Shown here: piece after piece, positions 8,641 through 17,572 of the stretch
Position numbering within the stretch: the stretch's first letter is position 1
Layout: each line of letters starts with the position of its first letter
Source of the DNA: an uncultured Bacteroidales bacterium
Lineage (GTDB): Bacteria > Bacteroidota > Bacteroidia > Bacteroidales > CAIWKO01
DNA: 64,000 nucleotides
Direction: 5' to 3'
Assembly (NCBI GenBank): GCA_903913285.1
Contig: CAIWKO010000068.1
Span: forward strand, 62,001-126,000
The notes under the pieces: model-generated
Seen by the model: the letters and a program-made list of their open reading frames with translations, nothing else
Databases searched by the model: none
What the model was told of the DNA's origin: nothing
Program-made: the position numbers and the translations under genes

Positions 8641-10302
8641 CTATTGTAATATTATTTTTGTTGTTGTTATGTTACCTTTATTGTTTGTGATATTTACAAA
8701 ATAAATTCCGGCTTTCAATTCTCCTTTGTCTATATTGCATTCTTTCCCGGTAAAGTTAATTTTCTGTATTTCGTTGCCTAAAACGTCAATTATTCTTATG
8801 GTTGAGTTCGTTTGTTCTTCCGAAAAACTAATAGTGGTTTGATAAGAAAAAGGGTTAGGATAAACTAAAATATTGTTGGTAACCGAAACATTTGTTATCC
8901 CTATCTGTACAAAAAACTCAACTGCTCCAATGTCAGGTAAGTTGTCTCTTGTAATGTTGTAAAAATCAACCTGCGGTGCAACACTTGTTAATGCTGCATT
9001 AATGGCTGCTGATGTTGATTGTAGATAGAAATTAAAGGTTGATGCATTTACAAATTGAGGGGTTGAAAAAACAGTATTTGCATCAATTGTGTTTATGTCA
9101 GTGTCTAAATGTCCTTGCACTAAGTTATTTGAAACCTTGATGTGGGCTGTATCGGTAGATGAAATGGCAAAACCATTCCAAGTGGTGTCAGCAACTACAA
9201 TGTTATTATAAATAGAAATGGAGTCAGAGCCTTGCAAGCTGATGCCAATATTATTCCCCGAGCCTGTATAGGAATTAAGATAGCAAGTGTTATTGATGAT
9301 TTCCATTCTAACGCCTTGATTAGAATGAATACCACTAAATCCGTTTAAGAAACAAATGTTGTTGTCAATTTTTATTCTTCCATGAACCCATCCACCTTGT
9401 ATGGTGTTTTTTTGCATAGAGATTCCTTTGCCTTCATCAATGATGGGTGTATTAAAAGTTTTTGTTTCGCTCCACGAATATACTTCGTTGTAGTTGTGAT
9501 GAATCTTGTTTTGTTCAATAAATATTTTGTCGGCATCACTATTATCAATGCTTGCAGAATTTTCTACTACAAAACCATGATTACCAATAGATGACCTTCG
9601 CGAGCAATCGTTTACCTCATTAGCAATAAATTTTATGTAGTCTGATTGAAAAGCTCGTAATCCAGTTCCTGGTGTGTGGTGAATATGATTGTTGATGACA
9701 TCAATATGGTTAGAACCTTGCACCAACAAACCTATTGTGCTGAAATAAGCAGGTCGGGTGATGTTGTTTAATACGGCGAAAGTCATAGTATCAACAATGC
9801 TGTCAGGTGTAAAAGGTGGCACCCGATACTGAATATTTCCTCCTGCATCTTTATACATAAATTGGTATTTCAAAGCTGAATCTAAAGGAATATTATTTAC
9901 CTCACCTGCAATTTCAAAACCTTCAATACGAATGAAAGAACTGTTCCTGATTTGAAAAATATAATTGCCATTGCCATTAAAAATTACTGATTGATTTTGA
10001 TAAGGTCTGATAGTTATGTAACCTGAGGTATTGCCGTTGAGATTGTTTAGATAAACCGCTTCGTCGCTGTTCCAAAAACTACCGTTTCCGAAATTAGGAT
10101 TGTGATAAGTTCCGCCTAAAACATTGATGGTATCGCCTGCTACTATATAATTGGCAGCATAGGTTATTGTTTTGAATGGTGTTGCGGTTGTTGTCCCATA
10201 ACCAGATGCGTCTTGTCCGCTTGTTCCAACAAAATAATTCGTCTGTCCAAAAGTGTTTTGTGCAAATAGGAAAATAAAAAATAAAATAGCTGTTCGTTGC
10301 AT
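8641..10302 (-). CDS. Secreted right-handed beta-helix protein with T9SS sorting domain
   Basis: A 553-residue secreted protein. It has a signal peptide (MQRTAILFFIFLFAQNTFGQ), then a parallel beta-helix with pectate-lyase-like rungs (repeated N-N-x-I/V turns such as IDVINNHIHHTPGTGLRAF and IDNNICFLNGFSGIHSNQGV), then DNLPDIGAVEFF, the usual end of such helices. The C-terminal type IX secretion sorting domain begins at about residue 477 (NNILVYPNPFSYQTTISF). It is probably exported and attached to the cell surface as a polysaccharide-binding or lyase-like protein; catalytic residues could not be assigned. Its sorting domain closely resembles that of the CotH protein at 22.8 kb. Confidence 0.85.
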   Translation of the reverse strand: MQRTAILFFIFLFAQNTFGQTNYFVGTSGQDASGYGTTTATPFKTITYAANYIVAGDTINVLGGTYHNPNFGNGSFWNSDEAVYLNNLNGNTSGYITIRPYQNQSVIFNGNGNYIFQIRNSSFIRIEGFEIAGEVNNIPLDSALKYQFMYKDAGGNIQYRVPPFTPDSIVDTMTFAVLNNITRPAYFSTIGLLVQGSNHIDVINNHIHHTPGTGLRAFQSDYIKFIANEVNDCSRRSSIGNHGFVVENSASIDNSDADKIFIEQNKIHHNYNEVYSWSETKTFNTPIIDEGKGISMQKNTIQGGWVHGRIKIDNNICFLNGFSGIHSNQGVRMEIINNTCYLNSYTGSGNNIGISLQGSDSISIYNNIVVADTTWNGFAISSTDTAHIKVSNNLVQGHLDTDINTIDANTVFSTPQFVNASTFNFYLQSTSAAINAALTSVAPQVDFYNITRDNLPDIGAVEFFVQIGITNVSVTNNILVYPNPFSYQTTISFSEEQTNSTIRIIDVLGNEIQKINFTGKECNIDKGELKAGIYFVNITNNKGNITTTKIILQ

Positions 10303-10389
10303 AATGGTAGTTTTGTAATAGCCGATAAAATAGTCCTGCTTTCAGCCCATTTACAAATTTCTCTACATATTTGATGCATTTATAATTGA

Positions 10390-10460
10390 TTTCTCCCTCA
10401 AAATTACAAAATTTTATACATCAACATTCAATATTTTTTTCAATAAAAGAAGATGGCACG
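10390..10460 (-). repeat. Terminator-promoter composite repeat, copy B (hairpin lost)
   Basis: It shares the ATTGAA(T/G)GTTGAT...TTTGTAATTTTGAG block of copy A, but the GGGCG hairpin is replaced by unrelated sequence. The promoter element TAATTTTG lies at 10399-10406 on the minus strand, about 97 bases before the beta-helix gene start. Confidence 0.55.
10399..10406 (-). promoter_or_regulatory. Promoter -7 element TAATTTTG (beta-helix gene)
   Basis: An exact TAnnTTTG match inside composite repeat copy B, upstream of the beta-helix gene. Confidence 0.5.
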
Positions 10461-10511
10461 GTGTGTCTCTTGAAGAGGGATTGGCGAATATTCAGCAATT
10501 TCATTTAATTC

Positions 10512-11960
10512 TTAACCATCATTCATACTAACTTTAGCCGAATTCTTAAATGAGAAATTAACCAGATTTAATAAAGGTCCTGTCATCAAAGTTGTGAATA
10601 AGGCCATTATTACCATTATTGAAAATATTTCCGGACCAAAAACACCCAGGTCATACCCGATATTTAAAACAATAAGTTCCATCAGGCCCCGTGTATTCAT
10701 TAAAGCACCGATGGATAAGGAATCTTTCCAGGTTCGGCCAATAATTTTAGCCGTGAAGGCACTGCCTGCAAGTTTACCCACAATTGCAACACTGATGATC
10801 AATAAACAAAACATCCATAAATGTCCGTTGTTCAACAAACCTATTTGGGTGCGAAGACCTGTGAAAGCAAAAAATATCGGCAACAAGAGTATGGTGCTTA
10901 CATCCTCAACTTTTTCGGTCAATATTTCTTTGAACCGGGTATTGTTAGGCATCACAACACCGGCAATAAAAGAACCAAATAAAGCGTGAATACCAATTAT
11001 TTCGGTAAAATAGGCCGATAGTAACAACAGAAAGAACGATATACCAATAACTGTTTTACCGATCTTTCCCTCTTTCATTCGTTTTTCGCTGATCTTTTGA
11101 AGCCATGGCTTTATAACATAAAGCATAAAAACGATATAAGCAATGGCAAGTCCGATGGTAAATAGCGAACTGGTTACACTGCCTGCTTTAACAATGGCAA
11201 TGGCAGCTGCCAGCAAACACCATGCAGTTACATCATCAACAGCGGCACACGTAATGGCAAGCACACCAAGAGGTGTTTTGGTTAAGCCACGTTCTTTAAT
11301 AATTCTGGCTAACACAGGGAACGCGGTTATGCTCATCGAAATACCCATAAACAAAGCAAAAGAGAGAAAACTAACGTCTTTTGGTGCCAACTCCTGAAAG
11401 ATATAATATGATACACAAGTGCCCAGAAAAAAAGGAAAGATAATACTGATCTGGCTGATGATAATTGCATCCTGAGTTTTGCTTTTTATTTTACTCAGAT
11501 CCAACTCCATCCCGATCACAAACATAAAAAATGCCAGACCTATCTGACTTAAAAATTGGAGCGATATGAACGAATTATGAGGGAAAACGATTGCAAACAG
11601 ATCGGGAAATAGCCACCCAAAAATAGATGGACCCAGAATAACACCTGCTATTATCTCGCCTATTACAGTTTGTTGCCCTAATTTTCTGAAAATAATTCCG
11701 AATATCCTTGATGTAAAAAGAATAATGATCACCTGCAACAATAATATGCTCAGGGGATACTTGATATTATTCAGAAACTGATCAATTACATTTGCGGTAG
11801 AGTCAATGACTACGGGTTTTGCATTATCTGCAAGCGTAGCGTTTTGGCCATTTGAAATTACCTGAGGTTGACGAACAATAAGATTCCCTTTTTCTATCAC
11901 ATACCATGACAGAGAGGCAAAAACTCCAATCAGCAATACGTAAATTAATATCTTTTTCAT
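10512..11960 (-). CDS. Cation:proton antiporter (CPA2/KefB-like)
   Basis: An inner-membrane Na+/H+ or K+/H+ exchanger of 482 residues, comparable to other single-domain CPA2 transporters. An N-terminal helix and a periplasmic-looking linker of about 50 residues precede the exchanger domain, which begins near residue 68. Family features include QTVIGEIIAGVILGPSIFGW (about 98-117), LAFFMFVIGMELDLSKIK, the unwound-helix region with an acidic pair (ITCAAVDDVTAWCLLA, about 237-252), and FGSFIAGVVMPNN. There is no C-terminal TrkA-N domain. A composite promoter lies upstream at about 12.04 kb. The ion specificity cannot be determined. Confidence 0.9.
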   Translation of the reverse strand: MKKILIYVLLIGVFASLSWYVIEKGNLIVRQPQVISNGQNATLADNAKPVVIDSTANVIDQFLNNIKYPLSILLLQVIIILFTSRIFGIIFRKLGQQTVIGEIIAGVILGPSIFGWLFPDLFAIVFPHNSFISLQFLSQIGLAFFMFVIGMELDLSKIKSKTQDAIIISQISIIFPFFLGTCVSYYIFQELAPKDVSFLSFALFMGISMSITAFPVLARIIKERGLTKTPLGVLAITCAAVDDVTAWCLLAAAIAIVKAGSVTSSLFTIGLAIAYIVFMLYVIKPWLQKISEKRMKEGKIGKTVIGISFFLLLLSAYFTEIIGIHALFGSFIAGVVMPNNTRFKEILTEKVEDVSTILLLPIFFAFTGLRTQIGLLNNGHLWMFCLLIISVAIVGKLAGSAFTAKIIGRTWKDSLSIGALMNTRGLMELIVLNIGYDLGVFGPEIFSIMVIMALFTTLMTGPLLNLVNFSFKNSAKVSMNDG

Positions 11961-12038
11961 GGTTTGTAATTTTTTGGCTTGTCGCTAACTCCAAAGGCAT
12001 AGTATTACTATTTTTGCAGATATTTATCAACTTTTTTT

Positions 12039-12150
12039 CAAAATTACAAATTATTATAAACCATCTTTAAAATCAACTCTTAAATTTTTTCAATAAAATA
12101 GAAAAAGGGCGTATGCAATACGCCCCTCCATTTGGTTAGTTGAAAACTAA
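12039..12150 (-). repeat. Terminator-promoter composite repeat, copy C
   Basis: It carries TAATTTTG (12039-12046, minus strand) for the antiporter gene. Beyond a TTGAAAAAATTTAAGAGTTGA block is the hairpin GGGCGTAT-GCA-ATACGCCC (12107-12125), then GGTTAGTTGAAAACTA, which recurs in copy D. Confidence 0.6.
12107..12125. terminator. Hairpin of repeat copy C
   Basis: A perfect 8-bp stem with a 3-base loop, preceded by A5 on the plus strand (T-tract on the minus strand). No gene ends immediately upstream on the minus strand, so it may be a relic. Confidence 0.5.
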
Positions 12151-12310
12151 TTTTATGGAGTTAGAATTTGCAAACAACGAATAACGGAGTTAATTATCTG
12201 TTTGTCTTTATTATCTGCTCTAATAAACGGAGTTTGTAAAAAATAAAATCGCCCTTTGGTTATTCATAATTTCTTCTTTCAAGAATTGATATGGTAACTG
12301 AAATCTTTTG

Positions 12311-12318
12311 TACTTTTG
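12311..12318 (+). promoter_or_regulatory. Promoter -7 element TACTTTTG (glycan block)
   Basis: An exact TAnnTTTG match about 135 bases before the mannosyltransferase-like gene. It probably drives the three-gene glycan block. Confidence 0.5.
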
Positions 12319-12453
12319 GAAAAAACATTATGCACCATGAAAATGGAAAAGGTACGCAAAGCATGCCAATAGTGGAAATAATGTTCACTTTCTTGGGGGT
12401 TCGAGGTATGCTAATATTCCCGATTAAAGTTTTACAATTTTAAACTGGTTTTA

Positions 12454-13860
12454 ATGAAAGATTTCATTTATAAAATTTCGATTGCTATTATCCTGTTCCT
12501 TTGTACATTTTTTGTTTTTAAAATGCTTCAAAGACCTGCCATTTATGATTCAACCCTGAAAAAGGTTACTTATACTTATGAAAGGGATGGCATTAATAAA
12601 TCCTTAATTTGGAAAGTTGACGAACCTTATTATTACAGAGATAATAAAAACACTTTAAGATGGGACGGCGGTATCTATTATGATATTCGGGAGGACTATT
12701 ATAATCACGGGAATTTGAGATATTCATTTTTCCCTCTATTCCCCCTGCTATGGAAAGTTTTCCCAATTGATGCTCTATATATCGGGTTCATTAATTATTT
12801 ACTTTTTGTTCTTTCTATTATTCTGTTTTCAAAGTATTTTTTAAAAAAACAGGATATTTCTTTTTTGGATACTATATGCATCTTTGCAGTCGCACTAATA
12901 CTTCCTCCTATTGTTACCTTTTATCTGCCCTATGCTGACGCATTATCGGCTTTTACTTTTGCATTAGCTTTATGGGGATTGATAAAAAACAAGTATTGGC
13001 TGTTTTTTATTTTTATACTGCTTTTCGCGATGACCCGACCGATATTTCTTGTTGTGGGATTATCATTTATTATTATTGATGTATATTATTTTATTAAACA
13101 CCGAAACTTTTTGCATTTTGCAAAGCAGCTAGCTTTAAAGTTATTTCCTTTGTTATTGGGAACATTTATCGTTTTTTTTATGTTCTATCTCAATTCAGGT
13201 TCATTTACCAAATATTTTGAATCAAACAATATGGGTTGGAAAGTTGCTTTCAGCATCCCTACAAAAATCAGCGACTGGTCGGTTGAAGGTTTTGGCATGA
13301 ACGTATTCACTATATTTTTCATTTTGATTCCGTCTTTGATCATTATAATAAATAAATTTATCAAGTTACTCCGGTCTGAAAGAACCACTGCATTGCCGTC
13401 TGTATTTAATAAAGACACAAGTTTTATGAAAGAGTATTTTTTAAATCTTTCAATAGTTTATTTCTGGGGAATCTTTTTATATGTGATCTTTTTTCAGCAT
13501 GGATCGCTTAACGGATTAAGCAGATACGTTATTGCTTCTCCTTTTATGTTTATTTATTTGTTTAGTGTTATTCCGATATTGAAAAATAGAAGTTTAAAAT
13601 ACGCCTCCGCACTTTTAATTATTTTTCTTTTAATACTAAGTATAATAACACTGGTAAGTTTCCCAAAAATTGATCCGGCTATTAATTTTAATGATAGCGG
13701 GTTTTTAACGCTCTTCCTCGATTTTATTTTCTTATTTACAATGAAATACATGAATAAATATGTAAAAATAGGTTCTTTGTCAATTTTGGTCTTTGTTAAT
13801 ATTATTTGGATTACATACTTGTACGATATTTATTTATGTAATGGGTGGATTTTTACATAA
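12454..13860 (+). CDS. PIG-V-like multi-pass mannosyltransferase
   Basis: A 468-residue GT-C type membrane protein. A first membrane helix (about 7-27) is followed by a luminal loop containing RWDGGIYYDIRE (about 69-80) and RYSFFPLFPLLWKVF (about 89-103). The RWDxxxY...FFPLFPLL signature is that of PIG-V/GPI mannosyltransferase II relatives, and at least nine further hydrophobic segments follow. It presumably transfers a sugar from a polyprenyl-phosphate donor to a lipid or protein acceptor outside the cytoplasmic membrane. The GT2 enzyme two genes downstream would make such a donor. The gene is AT-rich compared with flanking genes. The acceptor is unknown. Confidence 0.7.
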   Translation: MKDFIYKISIAIILFLCTFFVFKMLQRPAIYDSTLKKVTYTYERDGINKSLIWKVDEPYYYRDNKNTLRWDGGIYYDIREDYYNHGNLRYSFFPLFPLLWKVFPIDALYIGFINYLLFVLSIILFSKYFLKKQDISFLDTICIFAVALILPPIVTFYLPYADALSAFTFALALWGLIKNKYWLFFIFILLFAMTRPIFLVVGLSFIIIDVYYFIKHRNFLHFAKQLALKLFPLLLGTFIVFFMFYLNSGSFTKYFESNNMGWKVAFSIPTKISDWSVEGFGMNVFTIFFILIPSLIIIINKFIKLLRSERTTALPSVFNKDTSFMKEYFLNLSIVYFWGIFLYVIFFQHGSLNGLSRYVIASPFMFIYLFSVIPILKNRSLKYASALLIIFLLILSIITLVSFPKIDPAINFNDSGFLTLFLDFIFLFTMKYMNKYVKIGSLSILVFVNIIWITYLYDIYLCNGWIFT

Positions 13861-13902
13861 GCAATTTCTGGTTTTATAATCGCTCCTAAGTTTATTAAAT
13901 AC

Positions 13903-14532
13903 ATGAATAAGAGTTTTATTTATAGCAATATCTACACATACCGCATTTTAATGAATATTTTGTATTCATTAAAATACAAGAAAAGATTTTCTGAAATTTC
14001 CCTTGAAATTTCAGAAAAGGATACAAATATCCTTGAGTTATGCTTTGGAGATATCTATATTGCCAATGAATGCAGGAAAAAGGGAATTAATTGGACAGGA
14101 ATTGATATCAATGAAAACTTTGTAGATTTTGCTGCTAAGAGAGGTTATAATGCCCTTAGAAAAGATGTAAGTAAAATTGACTCATTCCCTTTATCGGATA
14201 TGTGTATCATAAGTGGCTCTCTTTACCAATTTCATAGTGAAATTGAATCAATGATACAGAAAATGCTTGATTCCACTCAAAAAATACTAATATCAGAACC
14301 TATTAATAATTTGTCATCAAAGAAAGGTTTTATAGGGAAAATATCCGGAATACTTACAAATGCCGGTAAGGGAGCAGAAAATTTCAGATACAACAGGCAA
14401 AGTATCACTGATATGTTAAATAAATTAAAGGATACACTGAATTTTGAATATAGAATTATCAGCGCAAACCATGATATTGTAATCGAAATTAAGAAAAATG
14501 AAAGAAATAAGTATAATTATCCCAGTTTATAA
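13903..14532 (+). CDS. Class I SAM-dependent methyltransferase
   Basis: A 209-residue protein with a methyltransferase core: ILELCFGDIYIANECRKKGI (about 43-62; the usual glycine-rich motif I is degenerate), TGIDINENFVDFA (strand 2 acidic end), and DMCIISGSLYQFH in place of motif II. The substrate is unknown. Its 3' end overlaps the glycosyltransferase start by 35 bases, indicating translational coupling. It belongs to the AT-rich glycan block and probably methylates a sugar, lipid carrier or glycolipid intermediate, an inference from position alone. Confidence 0.7.
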   Translation: MNKSFIYSNIYTYRILMNILYSLKYKKRFSEISLEISEKDTNILELCFGDIYIANECRKKGINWTGIDINENFVDFAAKRGYNALRKDVSKIDSFPLSDMCIISGSLYQFHSEIESMIQKMLDSTQKILISEPINNLSSKKGFIGKISGILTNAGKGAENFRYNRQSITDMLNKLKDTLNFEYRIISANHDIVIEIKKNERNKYNYPSL

Positions 14533-15460
14533 CAGCCAGGAAAACATTGAGGAATTATCCCGACAAATTAATGATGCATTGCAGGATATAAGTTTTGAGG
14601 TTGTTTTTATTAATGATGGCAGCAAAGACAGAAGCTGGGATGTGTTAAAAAAATTAGCTGCCGGAAATTTAAATATTATTGCTATTAATCTGCGAAAAAA
14701 TTTCGGACAGGATAATGCTATAATGGCCGGAATTACTCATGCTTCCGGAAATTATATTGTAATTATGGATGATGATCTGCAACATTCTCCTAACGATATT
14801 ATTAAATTATACGAACAATGCAGGCAAGGTTATGATGTTTGTTATGCCCATTTTCCGAAAAAGAATCAGCAAATATGGAAAAATTTCGGAAGTTGGTTAA
14901 ATGGAGTTTTTGCTTACTGGTTACTTCAGAAGCCAAAGGGTATTTATATGTCGCCTTTTAAAATTATAAAAAAGGAAGTGGCAAAATCTCTTTTGCAATA
15001 TTCCGGACCTTTCCCATATGTTGATGGATTGATACTTGATTGTACCGCAAATTTGACTTCAGTTACAGTTGAACATTATAAACGATATAAGGGGAAAAGC
15101 AATTATAACCTCGCTAAATCTTTTTCTGTTTTCCTGAAAACTTTGACTAGTTTTTCTGTAATCCCATTAAGGTTAGCCACAATCATTGGTTTTATTTCTT
15201 CCTTTACGGGTTTTATATTTGCTGTTTATTTCATGGTTCAATATTTAACAACCAATTATACAGTGGAAGGATGGACTTCACTAATTCTGACGCTGCTAAT
15301 AATTGGGGGTATTCTGCTGATGTTAATGGGGTTAATTGGTGAATACATTGGAAGGATGTATTTAGCTTTAAATAAAAAACCGCAATTTTCTATAGGTGAA
15401 ATAATTATTAAGGAAAAGCCAACTGAAAATTTAAATCTTACCGATCGGCCGGAGAACTGA
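14498..15460 (+). CDS. GT2 polyprenyl-phosphate glycosyltransferase (DPM1/ArnC/GtrB-like)
   Basis: It transfers a sugar from a nucleotide donor to undecaprenyl phosphate on the cytoplasmic face of the membrane. The 320-residue protein has a GT-A catalytic domain (EISIIIPVYNSQENIEELSR at the start, DDDLQHSPNDI near 89-99 for metal and donor binding, and a YKRYKGKSNY loop near 198) and two C-terminal membrane helices (about 232-253 and 267-289), the layout of GtrB-type enzymes. It overlaps the methyltransferase and would supply lipid-linked sugar to the PIG-V-like enzyme two genes upstream. The sugar identity is unknown. Confidence 0.85.
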   Translation: MKEISIIIPVYNSQENIEELSRQINDALQDISFEVVFINDGSKDRSWDVLKKLAAGNLNIIAINLRKNFGQDNAIMAGITHASGNYIVIMDDDLQHSPNDIIKLYEQCRQGYDVCYAHFPKKNQQIWKNFGSWLNGVFAYWLLQKPKGIYMSPFKIIKKEVAKSLLQYSGPFPYVDGLILDCTANLTSVTVEHYKRYKGKSNYNLAKSFSVFLKTLTSFSVIPLRLATIIGFISSFTGFIFAVYFMVQYLTTNYTVEGWTSLILTLLIIGGILLMLMGLIGEYIGRMYLALNKKPQFSIGEIIIKEKPTENLNLTDRPEN

Positions 15461-15474
15461 AAATAATTATATTG

Positions 15475-15590
15475 AGTTCGATTTGCAAAATTCGAACAAC
15501 GGGTAAATCAACATTCAATATTTCTTTCAATTAAACAAGGGGCGTATTGCATAAGCCCCTTGTTTTTTGGTTAGTTGAAAACTATCATTT
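15475..15590. repeat. Terminator-promoter composite repeat, copy D
   Basis: It shares AAATCAACATTCAATATTTC with copies A and B, and TTGGTTAGTTGAAAACTA with copy C. Copies C and D flank the three-gene glycan block in the same orientation. In this copy the promoter part is degenerate. Confidence 0.6.
15536..15568. terminator. Bidirectional terminator between convergent genes
   Basis: CAAGGGGC (15536-15543) pairs with GCCCCTTG (15555-15562), followed by T6 on the plus strand. It lies between the GT2 gene and the convergent delta-60 repeat gene and can serve both. Confidence 0.75.
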
Positions 15591-15632
15591 ATTTAGCGAT
15601 AAGTTGCAAACTAAGCAGAACTGATATTACGT

Positions 15633-17186
15633 TTATTCTTTTACCAGTCGTTTTATAACGGTGTTCTCAGTGTTGCTTATTTTTATTGTGTATACACCGG
15701 TTGCCAGATTTTCAATATTGATATCAGCCTTATTGCTTAATAGCGGTTGAGTAAATACTAATTGTCCCTGAATGTTATAGATTGAAAGAATATTATCTTT
15801 TGCTTGCAATGAAGTAGTGACGGTAATACTATTTTTTGCCGGGTTAGGATAAATTATCGTATTATCGTTTTCATCCTGAATTTCATTAATACCTGTTGGA
15901 GAAATAAAATAGCGTACTACTTCAATAACATCGGTAGATGATGCATTATAACCATATCCGGCTACAACAACTTTTCCGTCGGGCTGAAGAACCATTGAAG
16001 TAGTCCAATCGTTGCCGGGTCCAACAGGAGTAATAGCTTCTCCGCTTGTTCCGAAAGTATTATCTAAAGTTCCATCAGTATTATATCTTGCAAGAGCAAA
16101 ATCAACACTTGAACCTCCGACACTTGTTGTTCCTGCAACCACAATTTTCCCATTCAGTTGAATTATCACAGAATAAGGTGCATCATTACTTGTATTAAAA
16201 TCAGTTATCACGGTTCCGGTAGTACCAAAAGTATTATCCAAAGTTCCGTTGGTATTGAAACGTGAAATAGCAAAATCACCAGTACCCACTGCCGTATAGC
16301 CGCAGGTAACAATTTTTCCATCGGTTTGAAGTGCTAAACCGATTCCATAATTATCGTTGCCACCCACATCAAGAGTTTCTACACCGGATGTGCCAAATGT
16401 ATTATCAAGTGTTCCGTTGGTAGTATAACGCAGAAGAGCTAAATCATAAGATGTGCCATTCCAGCAACTGCCGCAAACAACAATTTTCCCGTCGGTTTGC
16501 AAAGCCACTGCATACGCTAATTCGTCGCCGGTGCCTATAGCCTTTGTTATTTTTCCGCTTGTACCGAAAGTGTTATCAAGCGTACCATTAGTATTGTATC
16601 TGGCTAATGCAATATCCAAATCCGAGCCATTGTATGCTTGTCCGGCCAGAACGATTTTGCCATCCGTTTGAATTGCTATTGCAAATGCTCTGTCGTCACC
16701 ACCAGCGAAATCAGTAGTAACCATACCGCTTGTACCAAATGTGTTGTCGGTTGAACCATCAGTATTAAGTCTTATCAAAACAAAATCATTGTTTGCGCCA
16801 ATTTCTGCTAATCCTGCCAACAGGATTTTGCCATCAGATTGTACGGCTACAGCATAACCATCGGCATAGTTGCCCGGATTACCTACTACGATTCCGGCTG
16901 TTCCAAATGTATTGTCAATTGTACCATTAGCATTATACCGTGCAGCAATAATTTCATCGTAAATGCCGCTGTTATAACTCCATCCGGCAACAACGATTTT
17001 GCCGTCTGATTGTAAGGCTACCGCATTAGCTGCAGCATCCTGTGAGCCAATGGGTGTAAATACTTTACCACCAGTGCCAAAAGTGTTGTCGAGCGTACCA
17101 TCAGTTTGAGCAAAAAGTAGCTGCTGATTGCTTGCTGCCTGAAACATAATAAATGTCAAGCTCATTAAGAGTAATAATTTTTTCAT
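15633..17186 (-). CDS. Secreted delta-60 repeat beta-propeller protein with T9SS domain
   Basis: The 517-residue protein has a signal peptide (about 1-26), then seven or so delta-60 repeats of about 55-60 residues, each with a TLDNTFGTSGxV...AxQxDGKIVVAG core, and a type IX sorting domain from about residue 435 (NTIIYPNPAKNSITVTTS to the terminal KRLVKE). The repeats build a beta-propeller-like surface domain; no catalytic residues are visible, so it is probably an adhesive or structural secreted protein. Promoter TATTTTTG (17467-17474, minus strand) lies in composite repeat copy E. Confidence 0.88.
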   Translation of the reverse strand: MKKLLLLMSLTFIMFQAASNQQLLFAQTDGTLDNTFGTGGKVFTPIGSQDAAANAVALQSDGKIVVAGWSYNSGIYDEIIAARYNANGTIDNTFGTAGIVVGNPGNYADGYAVAVQSDGKILLAGLAEIGANNDFVLIRLNTDGSTDNTFGTSGMVTTDFAGGDDRAFAIAIQTDGKIVLAGQAYNGSDLDIALARYNTNGTLDNTFGTSGKITKAIGTGDELAYAVALQTDGKIVVCGSCWNGTSYDLALLRYTTNGTLDNTFGTSGVETLDVGGNDNYGIGLALQTDGKIVTCGYTAVGTGDFAISRFNTNGTLDNTFGTTGTVITDFNTSNDAPYSVIIQLNGKIVVAGTTSVGGSSVDFALARYNTDGTLDNTFGTSGEAITPVGPGNDWTTSMVLQPDGKVVVAGYGYNASSTDVIEVVRYFISPTGINEIQDENDNTIIYPNPAKNSITVTTSLQAKDNILSIYNIQGQLVFTQPLLSNKADINIENLATGVYTIKISNTENTVIKRLVKE

Positions 17187-17268
17187 GTTTTTTCAGATCA
17201 GAAGATCTGCTCCTTTTATTAGTAATTATTGTTATTTTCCTACTCGTAAGGCTTTTCAGATTCCGCCT

Positions 17269-17289
17269 CCCGACGATAGCTTTGTCGGG
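17269..17289. repeat. Short inverted repeat CCCGAC/GTCGGG
   Basis: CCCGAC (17269-17274) and GTCGGG (17284-17289) form a 6-bp stem over a 9-base loop in the delta-60 gene leader. Extragenic palindromes of this look are common in Bacteroidota. Confidence 0.4.
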
Positions 17290-17457
17290 ATCAAGCCCGT
17301 TTTTTAAAGTGGTTTCCGAACTCCACTTTATATTTTTGTTAATTAAAATTTTCAACAACTGTTGATATTAATTATGGGTATACTTTTTGTCAGCATAGCT
17401 GTTGTTATTTAAACTTGAATAAAGTTATTGCCTTGCCCTAAGTCTATTATAAATTGT

Positions 17458-17570
17458 TTTCTCCCCCAAAAATACAAATTATCTTTAAATCAATCTTAAA
17501 ATCAATTGAATAATTTTTATTATGAAACAATAAAAAAGGGCGTATGCAATACGCCGTAAATCCTATAGCA
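17458..17570 (-). repeat. Terminator-promoter composite repeat, copy E
   Basis: The minus strand reads hairpin GGCGTAT-TGC-ATACGCC (17539-17555), a T-tract, an AT-rich block, then TATTTTTG (17467-17474). It ends the small 17573-17791 gene and starts the delta-60 gene. It is the most diverged copy. Confidence 0.55.
17539..17555 (-). terminator. Hairpin terminator of the small 17573-17791 gene
   Basis: A perfect 7-bp stem with a 3-base loop, then T6 on the minus strand. Confidence 0.6.
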
Positions 17571-17572
17571 TA

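Larger units (their letters stand above)
11961..12453. other. Divergent intergenic region
   Basis: Besides repeat copy C, this region holds a plus-strand -7 element TACTTTTG (12311-12318). A 37-codon open frame lies at 12330-12443 between that promoter and the next gene. It has no recognisable product and may be a leader or chance. Confidence 0.4.

Noticed and set aside
12330-12443. 37-codon gene upstream of the mannosyltransferase
   Set aside because: No ribosome-binding signal, family or compositional support; kept only as a possible leader.
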